From positions 1 to 64,000 of the forward strand of contig NZ_JAKVIL010000010.1 of NCBI RefSeq assembly GCF_022601675.1: DNA of 64,000 nucleotides, in the 5' to 3' direction. The notes below the pieces were generated by a model. That model ran no database searches. It saw nothing but the letters and a program-made list of their open reading frames with translations, and was not told the DNA's origin. Positions 50,406-60,563 of this stretch are shown here, piece after piece. Position 1 is the stretch's first letter. Each line of letters opens with the position of its first letter. The stretch comes from Ancylobacter gelatini (GTDB lineage: Bacteria > Pseudomonadota > Alphaproteobacteria > Rhizobiales > Xanthobacteraceae). The translations under genes and the position numbers were made by a program.

Positions 50406-51740
50406 ATGTTCGGGTTCATCGCGGCCGACCTGCGACGGCATTGGGCCGGGGCGCTGGCCGTCGTGCTCATCATCGCCTTCGCCACCGCGCTCGGCGTGGT
50501 GGTCACGCTTCAGGAACGCGCGCTGCGGCTTGGCAGCGCCCGCGCGGCGCAGGCTTTCGACCTCGTGGTCGGCGCGCCGGGCAGCGAGACCCAGCTCGTG
50601 CTTTCCGCCGTGTTCCTGCAGGCCGCACCGCTGCCGCTGATGGATGGCGAGGTGCTCGCCGGGCTGATCGCCGATCCGCGCGTGGCCTATGCCGCGCCGG
50701 TCGGGTTCGGGGATTTCTATGAGCGCCAGCCCATTGTCGGCACCACGCAAGCGCTGCTGGACGGGCTCGGCGGGCTTGCCTCGGGGCGGCCCTTCGCCCG
50801 GCTGGACGAAGCGGTGATCGGGGCGGGCGTCGCCCTGCGCGAGGGCGACGCGATCAAGCCGCAGCATGGCCTTGCCGAAGAGGGCGGCCATGTCCACACC
50901 GGCGCCGCCTATCGCGTCGTCGGGCGGATGAAGCCGACCGGCACGCCCTGGGACCGCGCGCTGCTGGTGCCGATCGAGGCGGTGTGGAGGGTGCATGGCC
51001 AGCACGCCGAAGACCATGAAGGACACGACCATGAGGGGCATGCCCATGAGGGGCATAACCACGATGTCGGGGACGGCGACACGCACGACCATGCCGAACC
51101 CGCCCCGGTTCGGGCCAGCGAGCACGCGGACGGCGATCGTGATCATGATGAGGCCGACGGGCTCGACACCGCGATCGATCCTGCCGCCGCCGCCGATCCC
51201 CATGCGCCCGGCGTGCCGGCCATCCTGGTCAAGCCGCGAACCATCGCCGATGCCTACAAGCTGCGGCAGGCCTATCGTTCCGATCACACGCTCGCCGTGT
51301 TCCCGGCCGAGGTGCTGACCCGGCTGTACGGAACGCTCGGCGACGCCCGCCTTGTGCTCGGCGCGGTAGCCGCCGGGGCGCAGGCGCTGGTGGGCGCGGC
51401 GATCCTTCTCGTGGTGATCCTGCACATCGGCCAGCGCCGCCGGCAGATCGGCGCGCTGCGCGCCTTCGGGGCGCCGCGCCTGTCGGTCTTCGCCATCGTC
51501 TGGCTGGAGGCCTTCGCGCTGATCGCGGCCGGGCTCGTCGCCGGCTTCGGGCTGGGCTTTGTCGCGGCCCGCGCGCTCTCGGCCATTCTCGCCGGGATGA
51601 GCGGCGTGCCGCTGCCGGTGGAATTCACCGGGTCGGACCTGTCGCGCTTCGCGCTGCTGCTGGCGATCAGCGCACTGATCGCGGCGGTTCCGGCGCTCAG
51701 TGCCTATCGCCAGTCGCCGGCGGCCGCGCTGCGGAGCTGA
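50406..51740 (+). CDS. FtsX-like ABC permease with a histidine-rich periplasmic loop
   Basis: A 444-aa permease with four membrane helices: one at about 13-35, three from about residue 310 onward (LVLGAVAAGAQALVGAAILLVVIL; landmark LVGAAILLVVIL). The large soluble region between helices 1 and 2 has a cluster of 13 His with many Asp and Glu at residues 197-250 (HDHEGHAHEGHNHD). FtsX permeases act as mechanotransmitters. The His/Asp-rich loop strongly suggests binding of zinc or a similar divalent metal. The three-gene module resembles zinc-regulated Zrg-type ABC clusters, by analogy only. Confidence 0.88.
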   Translation: MFGFIAADLRRHWAGALAVVLIIAFATALGVVVTLQERALRLGSARAAQAFDLVVGAPGSETQLVLSAVFLQAAPLPLMDGEVLAGLIADPRVAYAAPVGFGDFYERQPIVGTTQALLDGLGGLASGRPFARLDEAVIGAGVALREGDAIKPQHGLAEEGGHVHTGAAYRVVGRMKPTGTPWDRALLVPIEAVWRVHGQHAEDHEGHDHEGHAHEGHNHDVGDGDTHDHAEPAPVRASEHADGDRDHDEADGLDTAIDPAAAADPHAPGVPAILVKPRTIADAYKLRQAYRSDHTLAVFPAEVLTRLYGTLGDARLVLGAVAAGAQALVGAAILLVVILHIGQRRRQIGALRAFGAPRLSVFAIVWLEAFALIAAGLVAGFGLGFVAARALSAILAGMSGVPLPVEFTGSDLSRFALLLAISALIAAVPALSAYRQSPAAALRS

Positions 51741-51743
51741 CGC

Positions 51744-52484
51744 TCACACCATGCCGCCATTGGCACGCAGCACCTGGCCATTGACCCAGACGCCATCCGG
51801 TCCGACCAGCAGCGAGACGATGTTCGCGATGTCCTCCGGCGTGCCGAGGCGCTCCATCGGGTTGAGCCCGGCGAGGCGATTGATCAGTTCGGGGCTCTTG
51901 CCGTCGAGGAACAGTTCGGTCGCCACCGGGCCGGGCGCGACCGCATTGACGCGGATCGCGCGGCCGCGCATCTCCTTGGCCATCACCGCGGTCATCGCCT
52001 CCACCGCCGCCTTGGTGGCGGCATAGAGCGCGTAGCTCTCCATCCGCAGGCCGATCACGCTGGAGGAGAAGTTCACCACGCTGCCGCCCGGGCGCAGCCG
52101 CCGCGCGGCCTCGCGCATCACGTTGAACGTGCCCTTCACATTGATCGCGAACTGGCGGTCGAACGCATCGTCCGTGGCCTCCGCCAGCGGAGCGAGCGTC
52201 ATCACGCCGGCATTGTTCACCACCACGTCGACACCGCCAAACGCGGCCTCCACCTTGTCGAACATCGCGGCGACCGCCTGGGGGGCGCTCACATCGGCCT
52301 GCGCCGCCAGCGCGCGTCCGCCCCACGCCTCGATGGCGCCGACCACCTTCTCGGCGGCCGCGGCGTTGCCGGCGTAATTGACGATGACGGTATAGCCGTC
52401 GCGGGCGAGGCGGTCGGCCACCGCGGCGCCGATGCCGCGCGAGGCGCCTGTGACGATGGCCACCTTGTCGTTGGGTGGGGTCAT
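51744..52484 (-). CDS. short-chain dehydrogenase/reductase (FabG-like)
   Basis: A 246-aa classical SDR. The cofactor loop is TGASRGIG, the structural motif is NNAGV and the catalytic site is Ser plus YALYAATK. The start at 52484 (MTPPNDKVAIVTGAS) removes an unrelated extension. It diverges from a LysR gene over 115 bp with a palindrome, so it is the likely regulated target. Substrate unknown. Confidence 0.93.
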   Translation of the reverse strand: MTPPNDKVAIVTGASRGIGAAVADRLARDGYTVIVNYAGNAAAAEKVVGAIEAWGGRALAAQADVSAPQAVAAMFDKVEAAFGGVDVVVNNAGVMTLAPLAEATDDAFDRQFAINVKGTFNVMREAARRLRPGGSVVNFSSSVIGLRMESYALYAATKAAVEAMTAVMAKEMRGRAIRVNAVAPGPVATELFLDGKSPELINRLAGLNPMERLGTPEDIANIVSLLVGPDGVWVNGQVLRANGGMV

Positions 52485-52550
52485 GATCTGTCTCCATATC
52501 CGCGCAGCGGCGCGGGTCATGCGCCTAACATGACCATTGGATCGGGTCGT

Positions 52551-52578
52551 ATAATCATGCACTGTTCGACATCATTAT
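52551..52578. promoter_or_regulatory. candidate LysR operator between SDR and LysR genes
   Basis: ATAATCATG at 52551-52559 and CATCATTAT at 52570-52578 are inverted complements at 8 of 9 positions around 10 nt. The AT-rich arms stand out and lie 22 bp upstream of the LysR start. Confidence 0.55.
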
Positions 52579-52599
52579 CCGGCGTTTGCGAAAAATATC

Positions 52600-53511
52600 A
52601 TGGACCGTCTCGAAGCGATGCAGGTGTTCACGCGGGTGGTGGCGCGGCGCAGCTTCACCCTCGCGGCGCAGGATGTCGGCCTGCCACGCTCTACCGTGAC
52701 CGATGCGGTGAAGCAGCTTGAGGCGCGGCTGGGCGTGCGGCTGCTCAACCGCACCACCCGCCATGTCAGCCCGACGCTGGACGGGGAAGCCTATGACCGG
52801 CGCTGCCGCGCCATTCTCGCCGATATCGAGGATGCCGAAGGCGGCTTTGCCGGTGCGCGGCCGCGCGGCCTGCTGCGCGTCGACGTTCACGGCACGCTCG
52901 CCCGGCACTTCATGCTGCCGGGCCTGCCGGACTTCCTCGCGACCTATCCCGAGCTGGAGCTCTATATGAGCGAGGGCGACCGGCTGGTGGATCTCGTACG
53001 CGAGGGCATCGACTGCGTGCTGCGCGTGGGCGTGCCGGCCGACAGCGACATGATCGCCCGCCGCGTCGGGCTGCTGGAAGAGGCCACCTGCGCCGCGCCG
53101 GCCTATCTCGAACGCCACGGCACGCCGCGCAGCGTCGATGACCTCGCGGGCCATCGAATGGTCGGCTTCTGGTCCTCGGCCAGCGCCAGCGTGATGCCGA
53201 TGGAGTTCATCGAGGAGGGACGGGCGCGCCACGTCACCCTGCCCGCCACGGTGACCGTGAACGGCGCGGACAGCCTGTACGCCGCCGCCCGGCTCGGCCT
53301 CGGCATCATCCAGGTGCCGCGCTATCGGCTTGAGGAGGATTTCGCGCGCGGCACGCTGGTGCCGCTGCTGACCGACACACCGCCAAGCCCGACCCCGGTG
53401 AACCTGCTCTACCCGCGTGACCGCCAGCTCTCGCCGCGGGTACGGGCGTTCATCGACTGGGTGAGCCGGGAATTCGCGGCCCGCAACCCGCGCAGCGCGC
53501 GCGACGCCTAA
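52600..53511 (+). CDS. LysR-family transcriptional regulator
   Basis: A 303-aa LysR regulator of the type paired with SDR enzymes. The HTH is SFTLAAQDVGLPRSTVTDAVKQLE and the effector domain starts around residue 90 (RGLLRVDVHGTLARHFMLP). It diverges from the SDR gene; by common practice it controls it. Its 3' end overlaps the convergent NUDIX gene by 4 bp. Confidence 0.93.
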   Translation: MDRLEAMQVFTRVVARRSFTLAAQDVGLPRSTVTDAVKQLEARLGVRLLNRTTRHVSPTLDGEAYDRRCRAILADIEDAEGGFAGARPRGLLRVDVHGTLARHFMLPGLPDFLATYPELELYMSEGDRLVDLVREGIDCVLRVGVPADSDMIARRVGLLEEATCAAPAYLERHGTPRSVDDLAGHRMVGFWSSASASVMPMEFIEEGRARHVTLPATVTVNGADSLYAAARLGLGIIQVPRYRLEEDFARGTLVPLLTDTPPSPTPVNLLYPRDRQLSPRVRAFIDWVSREFAARNPRSARDA

Positions 53512-53969
53512 TCCGCCACCGCCCGCGCGAGCAGCATCCGTTTCAAGCCGCTTGGAAACAGTGCCGGGCCGTCGCCGTCGAGCGTCTCCAGCGCATACCA
53601 GCGCGCACGGCACGGCTGGCCCCCATCTTCTTCGAAATCGACGCTCTCCGCTTCGTCCAGCACACCCGGAGGAAAAACAACATCGGCAACGAACACCACC
53701 TCGTGGCCGGTGGCGCCCTCGTGGCTGAAGATGTTCTCCAGCACCGCCCGGCATGGGCCGACATGCACATCCAGTCCCAGTTCCTCGCGGAATTCGCGCG
53801 CCAGCGCATCCCGCCAGCTCTCGCCGAACTCGACGCCACCGCCGAGCGGGCGCACGCCCTTGAGCCGGCCGGCATCGTCCCGCACCTCGGCCGCCAGCAG
53901 GCGGCCCTCACGCCAGTGGAGGCCGATCGCCACCACGCGAATATGCGCCCTCGGGCGCCAGGGGGTCAT
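53508..53969 (-). CDS. NUDIX hydrolase
   Basis: A 153-aa enzyme. The Nudix box is visible as GGGVEFGESWRDALAREFREELGLDV (landmarks GVEFGES and REFREELG), with the metal-binding glutamates intact. Family members cleave nucleoside diphosphate-linked substrates. It starts 5 bp after the luciferase-like gene stops, suggesting a two-gene unit. Substrate unknown. Confidence 0.92.
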   Translation of the reverse strand: MTPWRPRAHIRVVAIGLHWREGRLLAAEVRDDAGRLKGVRPLGGGVEFGESWRDALAREFREELGLDVHVGPCRAVLENIFSHEGATGHEVVFVADVVFPPGVLDEAESVDFEEDGGQPCRARWYALETLDGDGPALFPSGLKRMLLARAVAD

Positions 53970-53974
53970 ATGAG

Positions 53975-55012
53975 TCAGCCTTCCGCCAGCATCTCGCGCA
54001 CCAGCGGAATCACCCGCGTACCGTAAAGCTCAATGCAGCGCATGAGCTGGCGATGCGGCATCGGGCCGGCGCTGTATTTCAGGTCGAAGCGCGAGAGGTC
54101 GAGCGCCTTGGCGGTGGCCGCGATGCGCCGTGCCACGCTTTCCGGGGCACCGACATAAAGCGAGCCCTGGGTCGCCTCGCGCTCGAAGGCGTCCCGCTCC
54201 ATGGCCGGCCAGCCGCGCTCGGCGCCGATCCTGTCGTGCATGCGCTTGTAATGCGGCCACAACTCCTCGCGGGCCTGCTCGTCGCTGTCGGCGATGTAGC
54301 CGGGCGAATGCACGCCGATCGGCTGCACCTGCGTGCCGAGCTGGGCGAAGGCGCGCTGGTAGAGATCGACATAGGGCTGGAAGCGTGCCGGATTGCCGCC
54401 GATGATCGCCAGCATCAAGGGCAGGCCGTAGCGCGCCGCGCGCACCACGGATTCCGGGCTGCCGCCGACCCCGATCCAGGTCTTGAGCGTGCCGTTCTCG
54501 ATCGGCGGATAGACGCTCTGGTTCTCCAGCGCCGCGCGCGTCGTGCCGCGCCACGTCACCGCCCCGCCTTTCAGCAGGCTGGCGAACAGGTCGAGCTTCT
54601 CGGAAAACAGCGTCTCGTACTGGTCGAGGGATAAGCCGAACAGCGGGAAGGATTCGGTGAAGGAACCGCGCCCGAGGATCACCTCGGCCCGCCCGTTCGA
54701 CACGGCGTCGAGCGTCGAGAAGCGCTGGAACACCCGCACCGGCTCGTCCGAGGACAGCACGGTCACCGCCGAGCCGAGCCGGATACGCGTGGTGCGCCCG
54801 GCAATCGCCGCCAGCACCATTTCCGGCGAGGATACCGCGAAATCGGCGCGGTGATGCTCGCCGACCCCGATGAAATCGACGCCGAGCTGGTCGGCCAGCA
54901 CCGCCTGCTCCACCAGATCGCGGATTACCTGCGCGTGCGCAAGCATCTGCCCGTCCGGGCCGAGCGTGACGTCGCCGAACGTGTCGAGCCCGAGTTCCAG
55001 ATGCCGTGCCAT
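53975..55012 (-). CDS. luciferase-like (LLM class) flavin-dependent oxidoreductase
   Basis: A 345-aa bacterial-luciferase-fold protein. Landmarks are GVDFIGVGEHHRADFAVSSPE, TTRIRLGSAVTVLSSDEPVRV and WIGVGGSPESVVRAAR, all typical of LLM monooxygenases using FMN or F420. The start at 55012 has AGGAAGG 6 nt upstream; an ATG seven codons earlier has none. Neighbouring NUDIX gene is likely co-transcribed. Substrate unknown. Confidence 0.9.
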   Translation of the reverse strand: MARHLELGLDTFGDVTLGPDGQMLAHAQVIRDLVEQAVLADQLGVDFIGVGEHHRADFAVSSPEMVLAAIAGRTTRIRLGSAVTVLSSDEPVRVFQRFSTLDAVSNGRAEVILGRGSFTESFPLFGLSLDQYETLFSEKLDLFASLLKGGAVTWRGTTRAALENQSVYPPIENGTLKTWIGVGGSPESVVRAARYGLPLMLAIIGGNPARFQPYVDLYQRAFAQLGTQVQPIGVHSPGYIADSDEQAREELWPHYKRMHDRIGAERGWPAMERDAFEREATQGSLYVGAPESVARRIAATAKALDLSRFDLKYSAGPMPHRQLMRCIELYGTRVIPLVREMLAEG

Positions 55013-55313
55013 GGCGTGCCTTCCTATCAACATGACCGGCCATCACTGCCTGTCCCGCCGCGCGGAGGTAAAGCGCGTTCCCGCGTTTCGCAACCGCGCC
55101 GGGTCCGGCAGGCCGTGCGCCCGCTCACACGATAAAGTGACGGCAACCGCCCGCCAGCCGCCCCGCGCGACTGGTACTCCGGGGCAACAGCGGGCCTGCC
55201 ATGCATGGAGTGCGGGCGCTGAAACCTTGAATGCCAGGGAAATCCGTGGCGTCATCGTCGCGATAGCCGCGGATCTGCTGGATTCGCGGCCACCAACCCC
55301 GCGACGGAGCCGA
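55013..55313. other. divergent intergenic region
   Basis: 301 bp between the luciferase-like gene and the amidotransferase gene. It should contain both promoters. I see no repeat, hairpin or gene to report. Confidence 0.5.
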
Positions 55314-56075
55314 ATGCCCGCACCTGCCTCGCCCCCCTCGGTCCTGATCGTGCTTCATCAGGAGCACTCCTCTCCCGGACGATTGGGCCGCCTGCTGGTC
55401 GAACGTGGCTACCGGCTCGACATACGCCGTCCCTGCCTGGGCGATCCTCTGCCCGATACCATGGACCAGCATGCCGGCGCGGTGATCTTCGGCGGGCCGC
55501 AGAGCGCGAATGACTGCCACGATTATGTGCGCACCGAGATCGACTGGATCGGCGTCCCGCTGCAATCCGGCAAGCCCTATCTCGGCATCTGCCTCGGCGC
55601 GCAGATGCTCGCGCGCCATCTCGGCGCCCGCGTCGCGCCGCACCCTGAGGGACTGGTCGAGATCGGCTACTACCCGATCCGCGTTACCCAGGCCGGCGCC
55701 GCTCTGCTCGCCGCCAATGGCGCAGCGGCGTTCCGGCAAGAAGCGGACGAGACCGGGGGCGAGACGGCTGCCTGGCCCGATCACGTCTATCACTGGCACC
55801 GCGAGGGATTCGATCTCGCCGAGGGCGCCGAGCTCCTGGCGACAGGTGACAGCTTCCCCAATCAGGCGTTCCGCTACGGGCCTGCCGCTTTCGGCATCCA
55901 GTTCCACCCCGAGGTGACGCATCACATGATGTGCCGCTGGACCACGCTCGGCAGCGAGCGGCTGAACCTGCCGGGCGCCCGGCCACGCCGCGCCCATTTC
56001 ACCGACCGCCTGCAGCACGACACGCGGATCCGGCTCTGGCTCGACGATTTCCTCGATCACTGGCTGGCCAGCTGA
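55314..56075 (+). CDS. class I glutamine amidotransferase-like protein
   Basis: A 253-aa protein with the class I GATase triad: Cys in the nucleophile elbow GICLGAQ and His/Glu in GIQFHPEV. The fold resembles the GuaA N-terminal domain, but no synthetase domain is fused. Such stand-alone proteins may act as glutaminases or on gamma-glutamyl substrates. The start at 55314 (MPAPASPPSVLIVLHQE) gives the natural domain boundary. Function otherwise unknown. Confidence 0.88.
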   Translation: MPAPASPPSVLIVLHQEHSSPGRLGRLLVERGYRLDIRRPCLGDPLPDTMDQHAGAVIFGGPQSANDCHDYVRTEIDWIGVPLQSGKPYLGICLGAQMLARHLGARVAPHPEGLVEIGYYPIRVTQAGAALLAANGAAAFRQEADETGGETAAWPDHVYHWHREGFDLAEGAELLATGDSFPNQAFRYGPAAFGIQFHPEVTHHMMCRWTTLGSERLNLPGARPRRAHFTDRLQHDTRIRLWLDDFLDHWLAS

Positions 56076-56093
56076 AGCCTCGCGCGCGAGGCC

Positions 56094-56639
56094 TCAGACC
56101 GGCCGCACCACGATGTCCATCGCGCGCAGATCGCCATAGAGCTTCACGTCCAGCGCGTAGGGCCACCAGTCGAACAGCAGGATTTCAATCGGGCGCCACA
56201 GCCCGACCCAGCCGGCAATGATCGCGCCCTCGACCAGGAAGCGGCTCGCCAGCGAGTCGGAACCGATCAGCTTCTCGATCGCACCGGCGAGCCCGATGCA
56301 CAAGGCGAGGAACAGAACGCCGACCGCGAGCGCCCGCAGCCCGTCGGCCCGCACCTCGTTCAGCTTGCGCCGCGAATATTGGACATGCTTGTCGCAGTAA
56401 TTGACCAACGCCTCGGCGATGCGCGGGGCGAGCGACGCTGTTTCCTCGCCGGCCGGCACATGCAGAACCGCGCGCACCCGGCGGCGGCGCCAGATGCGCC
56501 CGGCCCGAAGCTCGTCGATGATCTGGTCGATGCCGGCTTCGTCGATATGCTCGCCCTCGAACGGATCGACCTCGGGCGTCGAGAAGAAATTGCGGAGGTG
56601 GCGCAGGTGGATGTCGATTTCGAGCGTGTCGTCGGCCAT
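56094..56639 (-). CDS. two-helix membrane protein of unknown function
   Basis: A 181-aa protein I do not recognise. It has an acidic N-terminal half (DDTLEIDIHLRHLRNFFSTPE, EGEHIDEAGIDQIIDELRAG), a cytoplasmic-looking segment, and two hydrophobic stretches at about 113-135 and 140-165, then a WWPYALDVKLYGDLRAMDI C-terminus. The start at 56639 is chosen because upstream residues look random. It sits alone between the amidotransferase (convergent) and a methyltransferase gene. Confidence 0.7.
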   Translation of the reverse strand: MADDTLEIDIHLRHLRNFFSTPEVDPFEGEHIDEAGIDQIIDELRAGRIWRRRRVRAVLHVPAGEETASLAPRIAEALVNYCDKHVQYSRRKLNEVRADGLRALAVGVLFLALCIGLAGAIEKLIGSDSLASRFLVEGAIIAGWVGLWRPIEILLFDWWPYALDVKLYGDLRAMDIVVRPV

Positions 56640-56776
56640 GTCAGCCCTGCCGGAGGTAGGTCGCTCCACCTGATAGCAGAGCGCGGCAGCACTGGCGATG
56701 AATCGCCGACCACGGGCGGCATCGCGCAACCGGCCCGGAATTGAACGCGCGGGAGCTCTTGCTCGCCATGAAGGCG

Positions 56777-57505
56777 CTATCCGCCGATCGCCTGCGGCGC
56801 CAGAACCGGCTGGAGCACGCGCAGCCGCGCCCGGCGCTTCACCGCGACCGGCTTGTAGACCTGCTTGGCGGCCTCGACGATGTGCACCCCCGAGAACGGC
56901 AGCGAGAGCGTCGCGCCCGCGCGCTCCCAGGCCACCGCCGTGCGCAGGAACCAGCTCCGCGTCACCGGCGGCATGTACAGCGCCTCGCTCCAGCCGACCG
57001 GGGTGAACAGCGCCTCGCGCAGCAATTCGGTGATCTGGGTGCGCGAGAAGGGGCGGCCATGGCCGAAGGGATTATTGTCGACCCGCGCCCACACGCCGCG
57101 CCGGTTCGGCACCACGCAGAGCAGCCGGCCGCCCGGCGCCAGCACCCGCCACACCTCGCGCAGCACCTCCTCGGCGTCCGGCGTGTTCTCCAGCAGGTGC
57201 ACCGCGATCACCCGGTCGATCGCCGCCGTGGGCAACGGCAATTCGCACTCATCCACCAGTGCCGCCAGCGTCGGGGCGGCAGAGGGCCAGCGCGTCACGC
57301 CCTGCGCGCCCGGCATGAACGCCAGCGCGCGCTCGCATTCCTCGCGGAACACGCCGAGATAGGGCGTGGCATAGCCGATGCCGAGCACGGAGAGGCCGCG
57401 CACATTGTCGAAACGCGCGCGAATGCCGCGCGCCACCAGCCGGCGCGTGACCACGCCGAGGGGCTGGGCATAGAAGCTGCGGAGGTCGACGACATCGGGA
57501 AACAT
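56777..57505 (-). CDS. class I SAM-dependent methyltransferase
   Basis: A 242-aa methyltransferase fold. Motif I is degenerate (VLGIGYATPYLG), the acidic loop is absent or unusual, and the post-motif AIDRVIAVHLLENTPDAEEVLREVWRVLAPGGRLLCVVP (landmarks HLLENTPD and LAPGGRLLCVVPN) is clear. It resembles proteins often coded next to hydroxyacylglutathione hydrolase in Hyphomicrobiales, but that gene is not seen here. Substrate unknown. Confidence 0.85.
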   Translation of the reverse strand: MFPDVVDLRSFYAQPLGVVTRRLVARGIRARFDNVRGLSVLGIGYATPYLGVFREECERALAFMPGAQGVTRWPSAAPTLAALVDECELPLPTAAIDRVIAVHLLENTPDAEEVLREVWRVLAPGGRLLCVVPNRRGVWARVDNNPFGHGRPFSRTQITELLREALFTPVGWSEALYMPPVTRSWFLRTAVAWERAGATLSLPFSGVHIVEAAKQVYKPVAVKRRARLRVLQPVLAPQAIGG

Positions 57506-57764
57506 GGCTTCAACCTATAAGGCGCGCCGTGACGCCTTGAAATCAACACGTATTTAGGCCACATAGCGGTTCGTACGGGATATTGCCCGTATTCGGGGCC
57601 GCGTCGCTCGATTTCCGCTTCGGCAAAGGCCAGCCCGGCCAGCCGCCAAAGCAGACTTCTGCCCTTCATCATCAGCCTATCGCCGACGTCCCAGGCTGCG
57701 CGGGGTGTCCAACACCCCTGATGCGCGGCTCGCGTGCCATTCCGGCGTGCGAGCGCCATCACCC

Positions 57765-59183
<1,419 letters not shown>

Positions 59184-59198
59184 GCGAGACAAAGCGGC

Positions 59199-59223
59199 GT
59201 CGTCAGGGTATTGCCCTGACGAC
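59199..59223 (+). other. hairpin between helicase and infA
   Basis: GTCGTCAGGG at 59199-59208 pairs perfectly with CCCTGACGAC at 59214-59223 over a TATTG loop. There is no T tract. It could be an attenuator, a weak terminator or a stability element in the infA leader. Confidence 0.55.
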
Positions 59224-59273
59224 AGGCCGCGAGAAGCCGATAGCCTGAAGGGACTTTACGAGGAGAGCCAGGA

Positions 59274-59555
59274 ATGGCGAAAGAGGAACTGCTCGAGTTT
59301 GACGGCACCGTGACCGAGGTGCTGCCCGACGGAAATTTCCGCGTCGTGCTCGATAATGAACATGAAATTCTCGCCTACGCGGCCGGGAAGATGAAGAAGA
59401 ACCGCATCCGCACCATCGTCGGGGACCGCGTCGTCGTCGAGATGTCGCCCTACGACCTGGAGCGCGGCCGCATCAACTTCCGCCACAAGACCGGCGGCCC
59501 GACGCCCCCGCCCGGCAGCGGCCAGCGCCGTCCGCCTCCCGGCCGTCGCCGCTGA
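59274..59555 (+). CDS. infA: translation initiation factor IF-1 with C-terminal extension
   Basis: A 93-aa protein. Residues 1-72 are a full S1-type OB-fold IF-1 ([37 protein letters not shown], landmarks [10 protein letters not shown] and [14 protein letters not shown]). IF-1 blocks the ribosomal A site during initiation. Usual length is 72 aa; here 21 extra residues ([21 protein letters not shown], five Arg and seven Pro) follow. The start has AGGAGAG upstream. It sits downstream of a DEAD-box helicase gene. Confidence 0.95.
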   Translation: MAKEELLEFDGTVTEVLPDGNFRVVLDNEHEILAYAAGKMKKNRIRTIVGDRVVVEMSPYDLERGRINFRHKTGGPTPPPGSGQRRPPPGRRR

Positions 59556-59725
59556 CCGCTCGCCGCTCAGTCCTGCCGCCCTGTGCGCCGCTTGAGACGG
59601 CGTGCGTTCCGGCGCATGTGCGCCGGCAGGGCCGCGGGCTGTGCGGGATCGTTCCCCAATAATCCCGGATCGCGGCTCTCCGCGCTGTTTACGGCGGTCC
59701 GCCACACGGCGCGTCGCCGCGATCG

Positions 59726-60472
59726 TCAAGTCCGAACATCGCGCGAGCGTGCCCGCTGGCGCGATGGCTTGAGGCCCAGGGCCTGCGCGAGGCCGGCCGG
59801 CTTGGCCAGCGGCTCGCTCAGGTCCATCTCGGAGGCGACATGCGCGATGTGCGTGCGCATAAGCCGTGCCGCCTCGGCAGCGTCCCCCCGCTCGATCGCC
59901 GCCACGATGGCCCCGTGCTCATGGGGAGGGCAGGCCGCGTGCTCGCCCCTCGCATAGAGCAGGATGGCCAGCGAGCTCAGCGCGTGCAGTTCGGTCAGCA
60001 GCCGCACGAAAACCGGATTGCCCGCCGCCTCTGCCAGCGTGACGTGGAACTCCCCGGTGAGCCGCACCAGCGCCGCCCGGTCGCCCGAGGCCCGCGCCTG
60101 ATCTTCCATCGCAATATGACCGCGCAGACGCGCCAAAGCCGGAGCGCCGCAGGAACAGGCGACGTTCGCCGCAATTTCCGGCTCGACGACGGCGCGCGCC
60201 GCCAGAACATGTGCGGCATCCGCGCGGGTCGGCGCCGCGACGAAAGCGCCGCGATTGGGCTGCTGCTCCACGATGCCGTCCTGCGCAAGCCGCGCCAGCG
60301 CCTGGCGCACCACCGTTCGGCTGACGCCGAACAGTTCCGCAAGGCGTTCCTCGGTGAGCTTCTCGCCCGGTGGCAGGCGCCGCTCGAAGATCGCCTGAAG
60401 GATGCGTGATCGGATGACGGCCTCGGAGCGGCCGCGTCCCGTCACCTGATGATCGGCAATCATGTCGTCCAT
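59726..60472 (-). CDS. GntR-family (FadR/FCD) transcriptional regulator
   Basis: A 248-aa regulator. The winged HTH is LTEERLAELFGVSRTVVRQALARL and the following QQPNRGAFV wing is typical. The FCD effector domain has the metal-binding His and Glu scaffold (EFHVTLAEAAGNPV). The start is ATG 60472 or the ATG three codons later (MIADHQVTG). It is downstream of tenA on the same strand with a 91-bp gap. Target genes unknown. Confidence 0.9.
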   Translation of the reverse strand: MDDMIADHQVTGRGRSEAVIRSRILQAIFERRLPPGEKLTEERLAELFGVSRTVVRQALARLAQDGIVEQQPNRGAFVAAPTRADAAHVLAARAVVEPEIAANVACSCGAPALARLRGHIAMEDQARASGDRAALVRLTGEFHVTLAEAAGNPVFVRLLTELHALSSLAILLYARGEHAACPPHEHGAIVAAIERGDAAEAARLMRTHIAHVASEMDLSEPLAKPAGLAQALGLKPSRQRARSRDVRT

Positions 60473-60563
60473 GAACGTCTCGGCGCAGGCGCCTGCCTGC
60501 TCGGGGAAGCATAAGCATCTTCGGTGCCACGCGCCATGCGCGGCCGGCACAGGTCGCCGATCG

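Noticed and set aside
50995..51180. CRISPR-like or satellite repeat
   Set aside because: The repeated GAGGGGCATGCC-like units are codons of a His-rich loop in the permease, without spacers.
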